Shown here piece by piece: positions 1-5,428 of a stretch of DNA of 5,428 nt (positions are counted from its first letter, which is position 1; each line of letters starts with the position of its first letter). A model generated the notes under the pieces. That model had not been told where the DNA came from. It searched no databases and worked only from the letters and a program-made list of their open reading frames with translations. The position numbers and the translations under genes were made by a program. The DNA comes from WHTB01 sp050699035 (GTDB lineage Bacteria > Actinomycetota > Actinomycetes > Propionibacteriales > Nocardioidaceae): the NCBI GenBank assembly GCA_050699035.1, contig JBOHDE010000247.1, positions 1 through 5,428 on the forward strand. Reading direction: 5' to 3'.

Positions 1-578
1 ACCGCGAGACCGACAAGCCGTTCCTGATGCCGGTCGAGGATGTCTTCACGATCACCGGTCGCGGCACGGTCATCACGGGCCGGATCGAGCGCGGCATCGT
101 GAAGATCAACGAAGAGGTCGAGATCGTCGGCATCCGCGAGACCTCGCAGAAGTCGACCGTCACCGGCATCGAGATGTTCCGCAAGCTGCTCGACACGGGT
201 GAGGCGGGCGAGAACGTCGGCCTGCTTCTCCGTGGCACCAAGCGCGAGGACGTCGAGCGCGGCATGGTCGTGATCAAGCCCGGCACGACCACCCCGCACA
301 CCGACTTCGACGCGCAGGTCTACATCCTGAGCAAGGAGGAGGGCGGCCGCCACACGCCGTTCTTCAACAACTACCGGCCGCAGTTCTACTTCCGCACCAC
401 GGACGTCACCGGCGTCGTCACGCTGCCCGAGGGCACCGAGATGGTCATGCCCGGTGACAACACCGAGATGAAGGTCGAGCTGATCCAGCCGATCGCGATG
501 GAAGACGGCCTCCGCTTCGCTATCCGCGAGGGCGGCCGCACCGTCGGCGCGGGTCGCGTCATCAAGATCAACAAGTGA
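1..578 (+). CDS. tuf: Elongation factor Tu, 3' part (domains 2 and 3)
   Basis: EF-Tu carries aminoacyl-tRNA to the ribosomal A site as a GTP complex in the cytoplasm. The gene enters from the left edge: the first complete codon is at position 3, giving [20 protein letters not shown], so the M at 27 is internal and not a start. The GTPase domain 1 lies outside the window. What is visible is the domain 2 opening ([25 protein letters not shown]), the domain 2/3 boundary near [11 protein letters not shown], and all of domain 3, with [20 protein letters not shown] and the conserved C-terminal [15 protein letters not shown] ending at TGA 576-578. The sequence is unbroken and looks fully functional. 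Its position directly before the S10 operon is the usual actinobacterial end of the str operon (rpsL-rpsG-fusA-tuf). A strong hairpin follows the stop, so it probably ends its own transcription unit. Identity is certain from family similarity; only the 5' end is missing. Confidence 0.98.
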   Translation, partial: RETDKPFLMPVEDVFTITGRGTVITGRIERGIVKINEEVEIVGIRETSQKSTVTGIEMFRKLLDTGEAGENVGLLLRGTKREDVERGMVVIKPGTTTPHTDFDAQVYILSKEEGGRHTPFFNNYRPQFYFRTTDVTGVVTLPEGTEMVMPGDNTEMKVELIQPIAMEDGLRFAIREGGRTVGAGRVIKINK

Positions 579-584
579 GCCGGG

Positions 585-626
585 GTCCCGGCAGCCGCAG
601 GTTCATCGCACGGTTGCCGGGACTTT
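585..626 (+). terminator. Hairpin terminator after tuf
   Basis: GTCCCGGCAGCCG (585-597) pairs with CGGTTGCCGGGAC (611-623) in a 13-bp stem with a single G·U pair and a 13-nt loop. TTT (624-626) follows, and can also pair as G·U with the G's at 582-584. It starts 7 bases after the tuf stop codon. Only a short T run follows, as is common for terminators in high-GC actinobacteria. It probably ends or reduces str-operon transcription before the S10 promoter. The stem is read directly from the sequence; terminator activity is inferred. Confidence 0.8.
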
Positions 627-650
627 CGTGCCACGTTGTGAGATCCCCTT

Positions 651-690
651 CGAGCCGGGTCGGCCGCCCCCGCGGTGACCACCGGGCTCG
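651..690 (+). other. Imperfect long hairpin upstream of the rpsJ promoter
   Basis: The outer stem is CGAGCC (651-656) with GGCTCG (685-690). The inner stems are GGTC (658-661) with GACC (677-680) and CCGC (664-667) with GCGG (672-675), closing a CCCC loop. No T-tract follows. It lies between the tuf terminator and the putative -35 box. It may be a back-up terminator for read-through from tuf, or simply a product of very GC-rich sequence. Function unknown. Confidence 0.35.
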
Positions 691-691
691 A

Positions 692-722
692 TTGGCCAGG
701 GGCGCAACGCCTCTGGCATACT
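692..722 (+). promoter_or_regulatory. Probable promoter of the S10 operon
   Basis: TTGGCC (692-697) is a possible -35 element (TTG matching the consensus). CATACT (717-722) is a possible -10 element preceded by TGG (714-716), which gives an extended -10 (TGn). The spacer is 19 bp, longer than the ideal 17, a cost that an extended -10 can offset. The predicted transcription start is around 728-731. That would leave a 5' leader of roughly 260 nt before rpsJ. It sits downstream of the tuf terminator, where an S10-operon promoter is expected. Called from motif and position only; no start-site data. Confidence 0.55.
695..717. repeat. Inverted repeat in the promoter spacer
   Basis: GCCAGGGGCG (695-704) and CGCCTCTGGC (708-717) form a 10-bp inverted repeat with one G·T mismatch around the centre CAA (705-707). 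It occupies almost exactly the space between the proposed -35 and -10 boxes and touches both. It could be a protein-binding dyad (operator) that controls the promoter, or a transcribed hairpin acting as a second terminator for tuf read-through. The repeat is plain in the sequence; its role is inferred. Confidence 0.5.
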
Positions 723-750
723 GTTCCAGTTGCTCCGGCGGGGTCGCCGG

Positions 751-777
751 GGCGCGTCGTGTAGCCACGAACGCGCC
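751..777 (+). other. Leader hairpin, 11 bp with a one-base bulge
   Basis: GGCGCGT (751-757) pairs with ACGCGCC (771-777), and CGTG (758-761) with CACG (766-769). This closes a 4-nt loop TAGC and leaves A770 bulged. It abuts the smaller hairpin 735-750 (CCGGCG/CGCCGG, loop GGGT) with no base between, so the two could stack end to end at the start of the leader. It is one of the strongest stems in the region. Confidence 0.5.
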
Positions 778-847
778 GAACCAGGAGGCCCCGGATCGCC
801 TGGCTCCCGTCAGGCGCCACTCCATCATCCGAGATCGAGGCAGGGTC

Positions 848-866
848 CCGCGCGTCCTGCGCGCGG
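848..866 (+). other. Leader hairpin with TCCTG loop
   Basis: CCGCGCG (848-854) pairs perfectly with CGCGCGG (860-866), closing the 5-nt loop TCCTG (855-859). The stem is all G-C, so it should be very stable. The loop bases TCCT are complementary to AGGA in the rpsJ ribosome binding site at 974-977, and the complementarity extends to CGTCCT/AGGACG if the top of the stem opens. Confidence 0.5.
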
Positions 867-874
867 CGACACAC

Positions 875-907
875 CCGACCTCGGGGGTCGGCCGCTCAGG
901 CGGCCGG
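875..907 (+). other. Two mutually exclusive leader hairpins
   Basis: Form one: CCGACC (875-880) with GGTCGG (886-891), loop TCGGG. Form two: GGCCGC (890-895) with GCGGCC (900-905), loop TCAG, extendable by C889-G906 and T888·G907. Both need bases 888-891 (890 and 891 in the core stems), so only one can form fully at a time. Such an arrangement fits a regulatory switch, but could be chance in GC-rich sequence. Confidence 0.45.
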
Positions 908-929
908 ACAGGAGCGGGGAGCGGGCGGA

Positions 930-969
930 GCGCCTCACCTGAGGTGCCTCGAGACCGCAGCGGTACGAG
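930..969 (+). other. Tandem hairpins next to the rpsJ ribosome binding site
   Basis: GCGCCTC (930-936) pairs with GAGGTGC (941-947), one G·U, loop ACCT. Immediately after it, CTCG (948-951) pairs with CGAG (966-969) and ACCG (954-957) with CGGT (961-964), around a 3-nt loop CAG. The second stem ends only 3 bases before AAGGA (973-977). It could affect ribosome access or present the binding site. Confidence 0.4.
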
Positions 970-990
970 TAGAAGGACGAACTGAGAGCT

Positions 991-1299
991 ATGGCGGGAC
1001 AGAAGATCCGCATCAGGCTCAAGGCCTACGACCACGAGGTGATCGACTCCTCGGCGCGCAAGATCGTTGACACGGTCACCCGTACGGGCGCGAAGGTCGC
1101 CGGCCCTGTGCCGCTGCCCACCGAGAAGAACGTGTTCTGCGTCATCCGCTCGCCGCACAAGTACAAGGACAGTCGCGAGCATTTCGAGATGCGCACGCAC
1201 AAGCGCCTCATCGACATCATCGACCCCACGCCGAAGACCGTCGACTCACTGATGCGGCTCGAGCTGCCGGCCGGCGTCGACATCGAGATCAAGCTCTGA
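991..1299 (+). CDS. rpsJ: 30S ribosomal protein S10 (uS10, NusE)
   Basis: S10 is a 30S head protein that also works as the antitermination factor NusE, binding NusB and NusG to link translation with transcription. The 102-residue product matches the usual length (E. coli 103). [19 protein letters not shown] is the standard actinobacterial start, and [20 protein letters not shown] (53-72) is the family signature on the long hairpin loop and following strand. The C-terminus ends in the strand [13 protein letters not shown]. The start is ATG 991. The best ribosome binding site is AAGGA at 973-977, 13 bases away, which is longer than ideal. No other in-frame start is nearby and the N-terminus is canonical, so this start stands. 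It is the first gene of the operon and follows a long structured leader, which suggests the operon is controlled here. rplC begins 11 bases after its stop. Confidence 0.98.
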   Translation: MAGQKIRIRLKAYDHEVIDSSARKIVDTVTRTGAKVAGPVPLPTEKNVFCVIRSPHKYKDSREHFEMRTHKRLIDIIDPTPKTVDSLMRLELPAGVDIEIKL

Positions 1300-1310
1300 G
1301 GACCTGACCA

Positions 1311-1973
1311 ATGAGCACCGTAAAGAACGTCCGTGGACTGCTGGGCACCAAGCTCGGCATGACCCAGACCTGGGACGAGAACAACCGCGTCGTCCCCGTC
1401 ACCGTGATCGAGGCTGCCTCCAACGTCGTGACTCAGGTCCGGTCGGAGGCGACCGACGGCTATCCCGCCGTCCAGGTCGGCTATGGCGCCATCGACGCCC
1501 GCAAGGTGATCAAGCCGCTGCGCGGTCACTTCGACAAGGCCGGGGTGACGCCGCGTCGCCACCTCGCCGAGATCCGGACCGCCGACGCCACCTCGTACAC
1601 CCTCGGCCAAGAGCTGAGCCCCGAGGTGTTCGCCGCCGGCGAGACGATCGACGTGACCGGCACCAGCAAGGGCAAGGGTTTCGCCGGCGTGATGAAGCGG
1701 CACGGGTTCTCCGGCCTGCGCGCCTCGCACGGCGTGCACCGCAAGCACCGCTCACCCGGCTCCATCGGCGGCTGCGCGACCCCCGGTCGCGTGTTCAAGG
1801 GTGTCCGGATGGCGGGGCGGATGGGTGGCGACATCGTCACCACCCAGAACCTCACCGTGTACGCGGTCGACGTCGAGAAGGGCCTCATCCTGATCAAGGG
1901 TGCAGTGCCCGGCCCGCGTGGCGGCGTCGTCGTGATCCGCACCGCGACCAAGGCGAAGGGAGCCGGCAAGTGA
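1311..1973 (+). CDS. rplC: 50S ribosomal protein L3 (uL3)
   Basis: L3 is an early-assembly 50S protein. It binds 23S rRNA near its 3' end and sends a long finger towards the peptidyl-transferase centre. The 220 residues fit actinobacterial L3 proteins. [14 protein letters not shown] (10-23) opens the conserved fold, [17 protein letters not shown] (117-133) is the family signature, and the basic extension [15 protein letters not shown] (140-154) followed by [18 protein letters not shown] forms the finger. In E. coli the corresponding SIGQNQTPG stretch contains the glutamine methylated by PrmB; here it reads SIGGCATPG, without Gln, which I believe is normal for actinobacteria. The start ATG 1311 has GAGGA at 1298-1302, overlapping the rpsJ stop, with 8 bases of spacing. 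The 3' end overlaps rplD by GTGA, which implies translational coupling. Confidence 0.98.
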   Translation: MSTVKNVRGLLGTKLGMTQTWDENNRVVPVTVIEAASNVVTQVRSEATDGYPAVQVGYGAIDARKVIKPLRGHFDKAGVTPRRHLAEIRTADATSYTLGQELSPEVFAAGETIDVTGTSKGKGFAGVMKRHGFSGLRASHGVHRKHRSPGSIGGCATPGRVFKGVRMAGRMGGDIVTTQNLTVYAVDVEKGLILIKGAVPGPRGGVVVIRTATKAKGAGK

Positions 1974-2914
1974 CCAGTATCGACGTGATCGACGCGAAGG
2001 GCGGCACGTCCGGCTCCGTCGACCTCCCCGCTGAGATCTTCGACATCCAGGTCAACATCCCACTGATCCACCAGGTCGTGGTGGCCCAGCAGGCGGCTGC
2101 CCGTCAGGGCACGGCCAACACCAAGACGCGCGCCGAGGTCGCCGGCGGTGGCCGCAAGCCGTACCGGCAGAAGGGCACCGGTCGCGCCCGTCAGGGCTCG
2201 ATCCGCGCGCCTCAGTTCGCCGGCGGTGGCGTGGTCCACGGGCCGAAACCCCGCAGCTACGACCAGCGCACGCCCAAGAAGATGAAGGCCGCCGCCCTGC
2301 GCGGCGCCCTCTCCGACCGGGCCCGTAACGGCCGCGTGCACGTCGTCGACGCTCTGGTCGAGGGCGACACACCGTCGACCAGGTCGGCGGTCGCGACGCT
2401 GCTGCGGCTGACCGAGCGCCCCCGCGTGCTGGTGGTGCTCGACCGCGGTGACGACGTGACCTGGCTGAGCCTGCGCAACATCGACACCGTGCACGTCGTC
2501 TCGGCCGACCAGCTCAACACCTACGACGTGCTGGTCAGCGATGACCTCGTGTTCACCAAGAGCGCGTTCGACGCCTTCGTCGCCGGCCACCCCAAGGGCC
2601 GTTCGGTGACGGCGGTCGCCACCGAGAGCGAGGCCGCGGCCACGCCTGCCGGGCTGGCCGACCTGGCCGCGAGCCCGGAGAGCACCGAGGCCGTCGAGGG
2701 TCCGTTCGGTGCCGACTCGGCCGGGCCGACCGACGACGGCAGCGCGCCTGCCGGGTTCGACATCAAGGGCAACAAGGACTCGATGAAATACCACCTGCCG
2801 GACGGCCGCTGGTACGAGTCGACCGTCGCCGAGGTGTGGTTCCGTACGGAGGCTGCTGCCGAGGCTGCCGGCTTCGTCAAGGCCGGCACGAAGGCCAAGG
2901 AGGACGGCAAGTGA
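1970..2914 (+). CDS. rplD: 50S ribosomal protein L4 (uL4) with C-terminal sunset-like domain
   Basis: L4 binds 23S rRNA domain I and lines the exit-tunnel constriction with a long internal loop; in E. coli it also represses the S10 operon. The core is residues 1-212: [20 protein letters not shown] (50-69) then [18 protein letters not shown] is the tunnel loop signature, and the Rossmann-like remainder runs to AGHPKGRS (205-212). Usual L4 length is about 200-225; this one has 314. Residues 213-262 form an Ala/Ser/Glu/Asp-rich linker without any Lys or Arg. Residues 263-304 ([20 protein letters not shown], then [20 protein letters not shown]) resemble the 'sunset' domain found as small modules in actinobacterial proteins; this assignment is from memory of its pattern (IKGN, YH.P, Y, EVWF, A..AGF). 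The tail is TKAKEDGK. The start is GTG 1970, with AAGGGAG at 1956-1962 and 7 bases of spacing. The frame is intact, with the same codon bias throughout, so the extension looks native. It overlaps both neighbours by GTGA. Confidence 0.96.
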   Translation: MTSIDVIDAKGGTSGSVDLPAEIFDIQVNIPLIHQVVVAQQAAARQGTANTKTRAEVAGGGRKPYRQKGTGRARQGSIRAPQFAGGGVVHGPKPRSYDQRTPKKMKAAALRGALSDRARNGRVHVVDALVEGDTPSTRSAVATLLRLTERPRVLVVLDRGDDVTWLSLRNIDTVHVVSADQLNTYDVLVSDDLVFTKSAFDAFVAGHPKGRSVTAVATESEAAATPAGLADLAASPESTEAVEGPFGADSAGPTDDGSAPAGFDIKGNKDSMKYHLPDGRWYESTVAEVWFRTEAAAEAAGFVKAGTKAKEDGK

Positions 2915-3216
2915 GCAACGTCTACAAGGACCACCGCGACGTCCTGCTCGCGCCGGTCGTCAGCGAGAAGAGCTACGGCCTGCTCGACGAGAACAAGTAC
3001 ACCTTCCTGGTGCACCCGACGGCCAACAAGACCGAGATCAAGATCGCGGTCGAGAAGGTGTTCGGGGTCAAGGTCACGTCGGTCAACACGATCAACCGGC
3101 AGGGCAAGCGCCGCCGTACTCGCAGCGGCTTTGGCAAGCGCAAGGACACCAAGCGCGCCATCGTCAGCGTGGCCGAGGGTCAGCGGATCGACATCTTCTC
3201 CGGCCCGGCTTCGTGA
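2911..3216 (+). CDS. rplW: 50S ribosomal protein L23 (uL23)
   Basis: L23 sits at the mouth of the exit tunnel and is the docking point for trigger factor and the signal recognition particle. The product is 101 residues, the normal length. [20 protein letters not shown] (12-31) is the conserved opening; Glu19 matches E. coli Glu18, the trigger-factor contact. [22 protein letters not shown] follows, and then the basic loop [21 protein letters not shown] that reaches into the rRNA. The frame stays open upstream to an ATG at 2836, but the start is set at GTG 2911. An ideal AAGGAGG (2897-2903) precedes it by 7 bases, the protein then begins [15 protein letters not shown] as in relatives, and it overlaps the rplD stop by GTGA. 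A hairpin, GCCCGG (3203-3208)/CCGGGC (3217-3222), spans the stop codon. Confidence 0.97.
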   Translation: MSNVYKDHRDVLLAPVVSEKSYGLLDENKYTFLVHPTANKTEIKIAVEKVFGVKVTSVNTINRQGKRRRTRSGFGKRKDTKRAIVSVAEGQRIDIFSGPAS

Positions 3217-3222
3217 CCGGGC
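3203..3222 (+). other. Small hairpin over the rplW stop
   Basis: GCCCGG (3203-3208) and CCGGGC (3217-3222) make a perfect 6-bp stem with an 8-nt loop that includes most of the TGA stop. No T-tract follows and rplB starts 20 bases later, so it is unlikely to be a full terminator. It could be a pause, RNA-stability or processing element, or chance. Confidence 0.3.
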
Positions 3223-3242
3223 GATACGAGGACTGAGAACTC

Positions 3243-4073
<831 letters not shown>

Positions 4074-4086
4074 GAGGGCCTGAGAC

Positions 4087-4368
4087 ATGCCACGTAGCCT
4101 GAAGAAGGGCCCGTTCGTCGACGACCACCTGATGAAGAAGGTGGACGTTCAGAACGACAAGGGCACCAAGAACGTCATCAAGACGTGGTCGCGGCGATCC
4201 ATGATCGTACCGGCCATGATCGGCCACACGATCGCGGTGCACGACGGCCGCAAGCACGTCCCCGTGTTCGTCCAGGACGCCATGGTCGGGCACAAGCTGG
4301 GCGAGTTCGCCCCGACTCGTACCTTCCGTGGCCACGAGAAGGACGACCGCAAGACCCGCCGCCGTTGA
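4087..4368 (+). CDS. rpsS: 30S ribosomal protein S19 (uS19)
   Basis: S19 binds 16S rRNA in the 30S head together with S13, and its tail reaches towards the A-site tRNA. At 93 residues it has the family length. [20 protein letters not shown] is the universal N-terminus, [20 protein letters not shown] the core, and [20 protein letters not shown] followed by [20 protein letters not shown] the signature and the basic tail typical of actinobacteria. The start ATG 4087 is preceded by GAGAGGG (4072-4078), which overlaps the rplB stop, with 8 bases of spacing. The gap to rplV is 49 bases, the widest inside the operon. Confidence 0.98.
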   Translation: MPRSLKKGPFVDDHLMKKVDVQNDKGTKNVIKTWSRRSMIVPAMIGHTIAVHDGRKHVPVFVQDAMVGHKLGEFAPTRTFRGHEKDDRKTRRR

Positions 4369-4386
4369 GGCGCGGTCCGGCAAAGA

Positions 4387-4399
4387 CGATGAGTCATCG
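4387..4399. repeat. 13-bp palindrome between rpsS and rplV
   Basis: CGATGA (4387-4392), central G (4393) and TCATCG (4394-4399) form a perfect dyad in the 49-base gap. As RNA it would give only a 4-bp stem (CGAT/ATCG) with a 5-nt loop. As DNA it has the shape of a small operator. The gap shows no clear promoter. Function unknown; it may be chance. Confidence 0.35.
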
Positions 4400-4417
4400 A
4401 CGAGAGAGTTCGAACTG

Positions 4418-4849
4418 ATGAGCGTAGAGGAGCGTAGGCGCGTGAGCGCCCGCCGCGAGAGCCTGCTCGGCGACGAGCCGGGTGCTTTCGCCGTTGCGCG
4501 CTTCGTCCGTGTAACGCCGCAGAAGGCGCGTCGCGTCGTCAACCTGGTGCGAGGGCTCGAGGTCGACGAGGCGCTGGCTCTGCTGCGTTTCGCGCCGCAG
4601 GCCGCAAGCGAGCCGGTGTACAAAGCGATCGAGAGTGCCGCGGCCAACGCCGAGGGCACCGAGAGTCTCGACCGCGGCGACCTGGTCGTGAGCCGGGCGA
4701 TGGTCGACGAGGGCCCCACCATGAAGCGGTGGCGTCCGCGCGCCCAAGGCCGTGCCTCCCGGATCAACAAGCGCACCAGCCACATCACCGTGGTGGTGCA
4801 GCCGCGTCCGGAGCCTGGAGTGGCCGACAAGAAGGGGAGCACCCGCTGA
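4418..4849 (+). CDS. rplV: 50S ribosomal protein L22 (uL22)
   Basis: L22 is a 50S protein that spans from the surface into the exit tunnel, where its β-hairpin forms the constriction together with L4. From ATG 4418 it has 143 residues, longer than E. coli's 110 because of additions at both ends. [20 protein letters not shown] (27-46) starts the conserved core, [23 protein letters not shown] is the central helix region, and [20 protein letters not shown] (104-123) is the tunnel hairpin; the tail after HITVVV (residues 128-143) is extra. The N-terminal [22 protein letters not shown] resembles Nocardioidaceae L22 as I recall it, which favours ATG 4418. Its binding site, GAGAGAG (4402-4408), is modest. 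In-frame GTG 4442 has a better GAGGAG (4427-4432) at 9 bases and would give 135 residues. The upstream in-frame ATG 4328 lies inside rpsS and is rejected. The stop overlaps the rpsC start by one base. Confidence 0.95.
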   Translation: MSVEERRRVSARRESLLGDEPGAFAVARFVRVTPQKARRVVNLVRGLEVDEALALLRFAPQAASEPVYKAIESAAANAEGTESLDRGDLVVSRAMVDEGPTMKRWRPRAQGRASRINKRTSHITVVVQPRPEPGVADKKGSTR

Positions 4850-5428
4850 TGGGTCAGAAGATCAACCCGAACGGCTTCCGCCTCGGCATCTCCACGGACC
4901 ACAGGTCCCGCTGGTACGCCGACAAGCTGTACAAGGACTACGTGAAGGAAGACGTCGAGATTCGACGGTTCCTGAACAAGGGCATGGACCGCGCCGGCAT
5001 CTCGCGGGTGGAGATCGAGCGCACCCGTGACCGGGTGCGGGTCGACATCCACACCGCCCGCCCAGGCATCGTGATCGGCCGCCGCGGCGCCGAGGCTGAC
5101 CGCATCCGCGGCAACCTTGAGAAGCTCACCGGCAAGCAGGTCCAGCTGAACATTCTCGAGGTCAAGAGCCCCGAGGTCGACGCTCAGCTGGTGGCGCAGG
5201 GTGTGGCCGACCAGCTGTCCGGCCGGGTCGCGTTCCGACGCGCCATGCGCAAGGCGATCCAGACCGCGATGCGCTCGGGTGCCAAGGGCATCCGGGTGCA
5301 GTGCTCCGGTCGCCTCAACGGTGCCGAGATGTCACGCACGGAGTTCTACCGCGAGGGTCGCGTCCCGCTGCACACGCTTCGCGCCGACATCGACTACGGC
5401 TTCTACGAGGCGCGTACGACGTTCGGCC
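4849..5428 (+). CDS. rpsC: 30S ribosomal protein S3 (uS3), 5' part
   Basis: S3 forms part of the mRNA entry tunnel on the 30S and contributes to the mRNA helicase activity of the ribosome. The frame is open from ATG 4849 to the window edge, giving 193 residues; the full protein is usually about 230-280, so the C-terminal end is missing. [20 protein letters not shown] is the universal start. The type II KH domain carries [16 protein letters not shown] with the GXXG loop at 77-80. FRRAMRKAI (129-137) holds the basic residues Arg130, Arg131 and Arg134, matching E. coli Arg131, Arg132 and Lys135 implicated in helicase activity. [20 protein letters not shown] (144-163) and [14 protein letters not shown] are C-terminal domain signatures. 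The start has AAGGGGAG (4832-4839) with 9 bases of spacing and overlaps the rplV stop as TGATG, implying translational coupling. Confidence 0.98.
   Translation, partial: MGQKINPNGFRLGISTDHRSRWYADKLYKDYVKEDVEIRRFLNKGMDRAGISRVEIERTRDRVRVDIHTARPGIVIGRRGAEADRIRGNLEKLTGKQVQLNILEVKSPEVDAQLVAQGVADQLSGRVAFRRAMRKAIQTAMRSGAKGIRVQCSGRLNGAEMSRTEFYREGRVPLHTLRADIDYGFYEARTTFG

Larger units (their letters stand above)
729..990 (+). promoter_or_regulatory. Structured 5' leader of the S10 operon mRNA
   Basis: This stretch has no credible gene, and short reading frames in it show no family resemblance or ribosome binding site. It is unusually rich in local hairpins, read in order: 735-750 (CCGGCG, loop GGGT); 751-777 (11 bp with one bulged A); 781-803 or, alternatively, 797-816; 848-866 (7 bp, loop TCCTG); 875-891 or, alternatively, 888-907; 930-947; and 948-969, which ends just before the ribosome binding site. 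Two of the pairs are mutually exclusive. In Escherichia coli the S10 leader is the target of L4, which represses the operon; a comparable role here is inference, and the structure does not obviously copy the E. coli one. High G+C raises the chance of accidental stems, so covariation across related genomes is needed. Confidence 0.5.

Noticed and set aside
575..985. Open frame on the + strand (136 codons) across the tuf-rpsJ gap
   Set aside because: It begins inside the tuf stop region, has no Shine-Dalgarno sequence, runs through the terminator and leader hairpins, and is Arg/Ser/Pro-rich without resemblance to any protein I know.
568..1200. Open frames on the - strand covering the gap and rpsJ
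   Set aside because: Composition is a GC-rich artefact (Arg/Pro/Ala/Leu), they overlap the certain rpsJ gene, and there is no family match.
1447..1791. Loss of the methylated glutamine region of L3 (SIGGCATPG)
   Set aside because: It differs from E. coli SIGQNQTPG, but I believe this form is standard in actinobacteria, so it is not a defect.
1526..2794. Long open frame on the - strand (422 codons) antisense to rplC and rplD
   Set aside because: It lies opposite two certain ribosomal genes; high G+C with a third-position bias leaves such antisense frames open. The translation is low-complexity Arg/Ala/Gly/Val with no recognisable family.
2836..2910. Upstream extension of L23 to ATG 2836
   Set aside because: The extra 25 residues ([16 protein letters not shown]...) are out-of-frame reading of rplD, and GTG 2911 has an ideal AAGGAGG and the canonical N-terminus.
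4328..4417. Upstream extension of L22 to ATG 4328
   Set aside because: It lies within the rpsS tail and has no binding site; relatives start near MSVEERRR.
4752..5030. Open + frame overlapping rplV and rpsC
   Set aside because: It is a shifted-frame shadow of two certain genes with no family resemblance.

Overview
This window is the start of an actinobacterial S10 ribosomal-protein operon, read entirely on the + strand. It opens with the 3' part of tuf (elongation factor Tu), passes through a 412-base non-coding gap, and then runs rpsJ-rplC-rplD-rplW-rplB-rpsS-rplV-rpsC (S10, L3, L4, L23, L2, S19, L22, and S3 cut by the window edge). Very high G+C, GTG starts, strong G/C bias at third codon positions and the wording of the proteins (EF-Tu with [14 protein letters not shown]3 with [11 protein letters not shown]19 ending in [15 protein letters not shown]) all point to an actinomycete. 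The N-terminus of L22 ([18 protein letters not shown]) and the extended L4 resemble what I recall from Nocardioidaceae/Propionibacteriales. That placement is inference.

Region by region: 1-578 is the EF-Tu C-terminal two thirds (domains 2 and 3). 579-990 is intergenic: a strong hairpin terminator just after tuf (585-626), an imperfect long hairpin (651-690), a probable promoter with an extended -10 (692-722) whose spacer holds a 10-bp inverted repeat, then a roughly 260-nt 5' leader packed with hairpins, two pairs of which exclude one another. 991-5428 is coding almost without gaps: rplC/rplD and rplD/rplW overlap by GTGA, rplV/rpsC by one base (TGATG), and the only notable gaps are 26 bases (rplW-rplB) and 49 bases (rpsS-rplV).

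The genes make parts of both ribosomal subunits: L2, L3, L4, L22 and L23 of the 50S (peptidyl-transferase surroundings, exit tunnel and tunnel mouth) and S3, S10 and S19 of the 30S. S10 also acts as NusE, and EF-Tu delivers aminoacyl-tRNA to the finished ribosome. Coupled starts should keep their synthesis in proportion.

Most of the window is ordinary housekeeping sequence. Two things stand out. First, L4 (314 residues rather than about 200-225) carries a 50-residue linker without a single Lys or Arg, followed by a compact C-terminal domain resembling the small 'sunset' domain. Second, the rpsJ leader contains competing hairpins and a loop complementary to the rpsJ ribosome binding site, which makes it a candidate autoregulatory leader. 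I see no mobile elements, CRISPR arrays, tRNA or rRNA genes.
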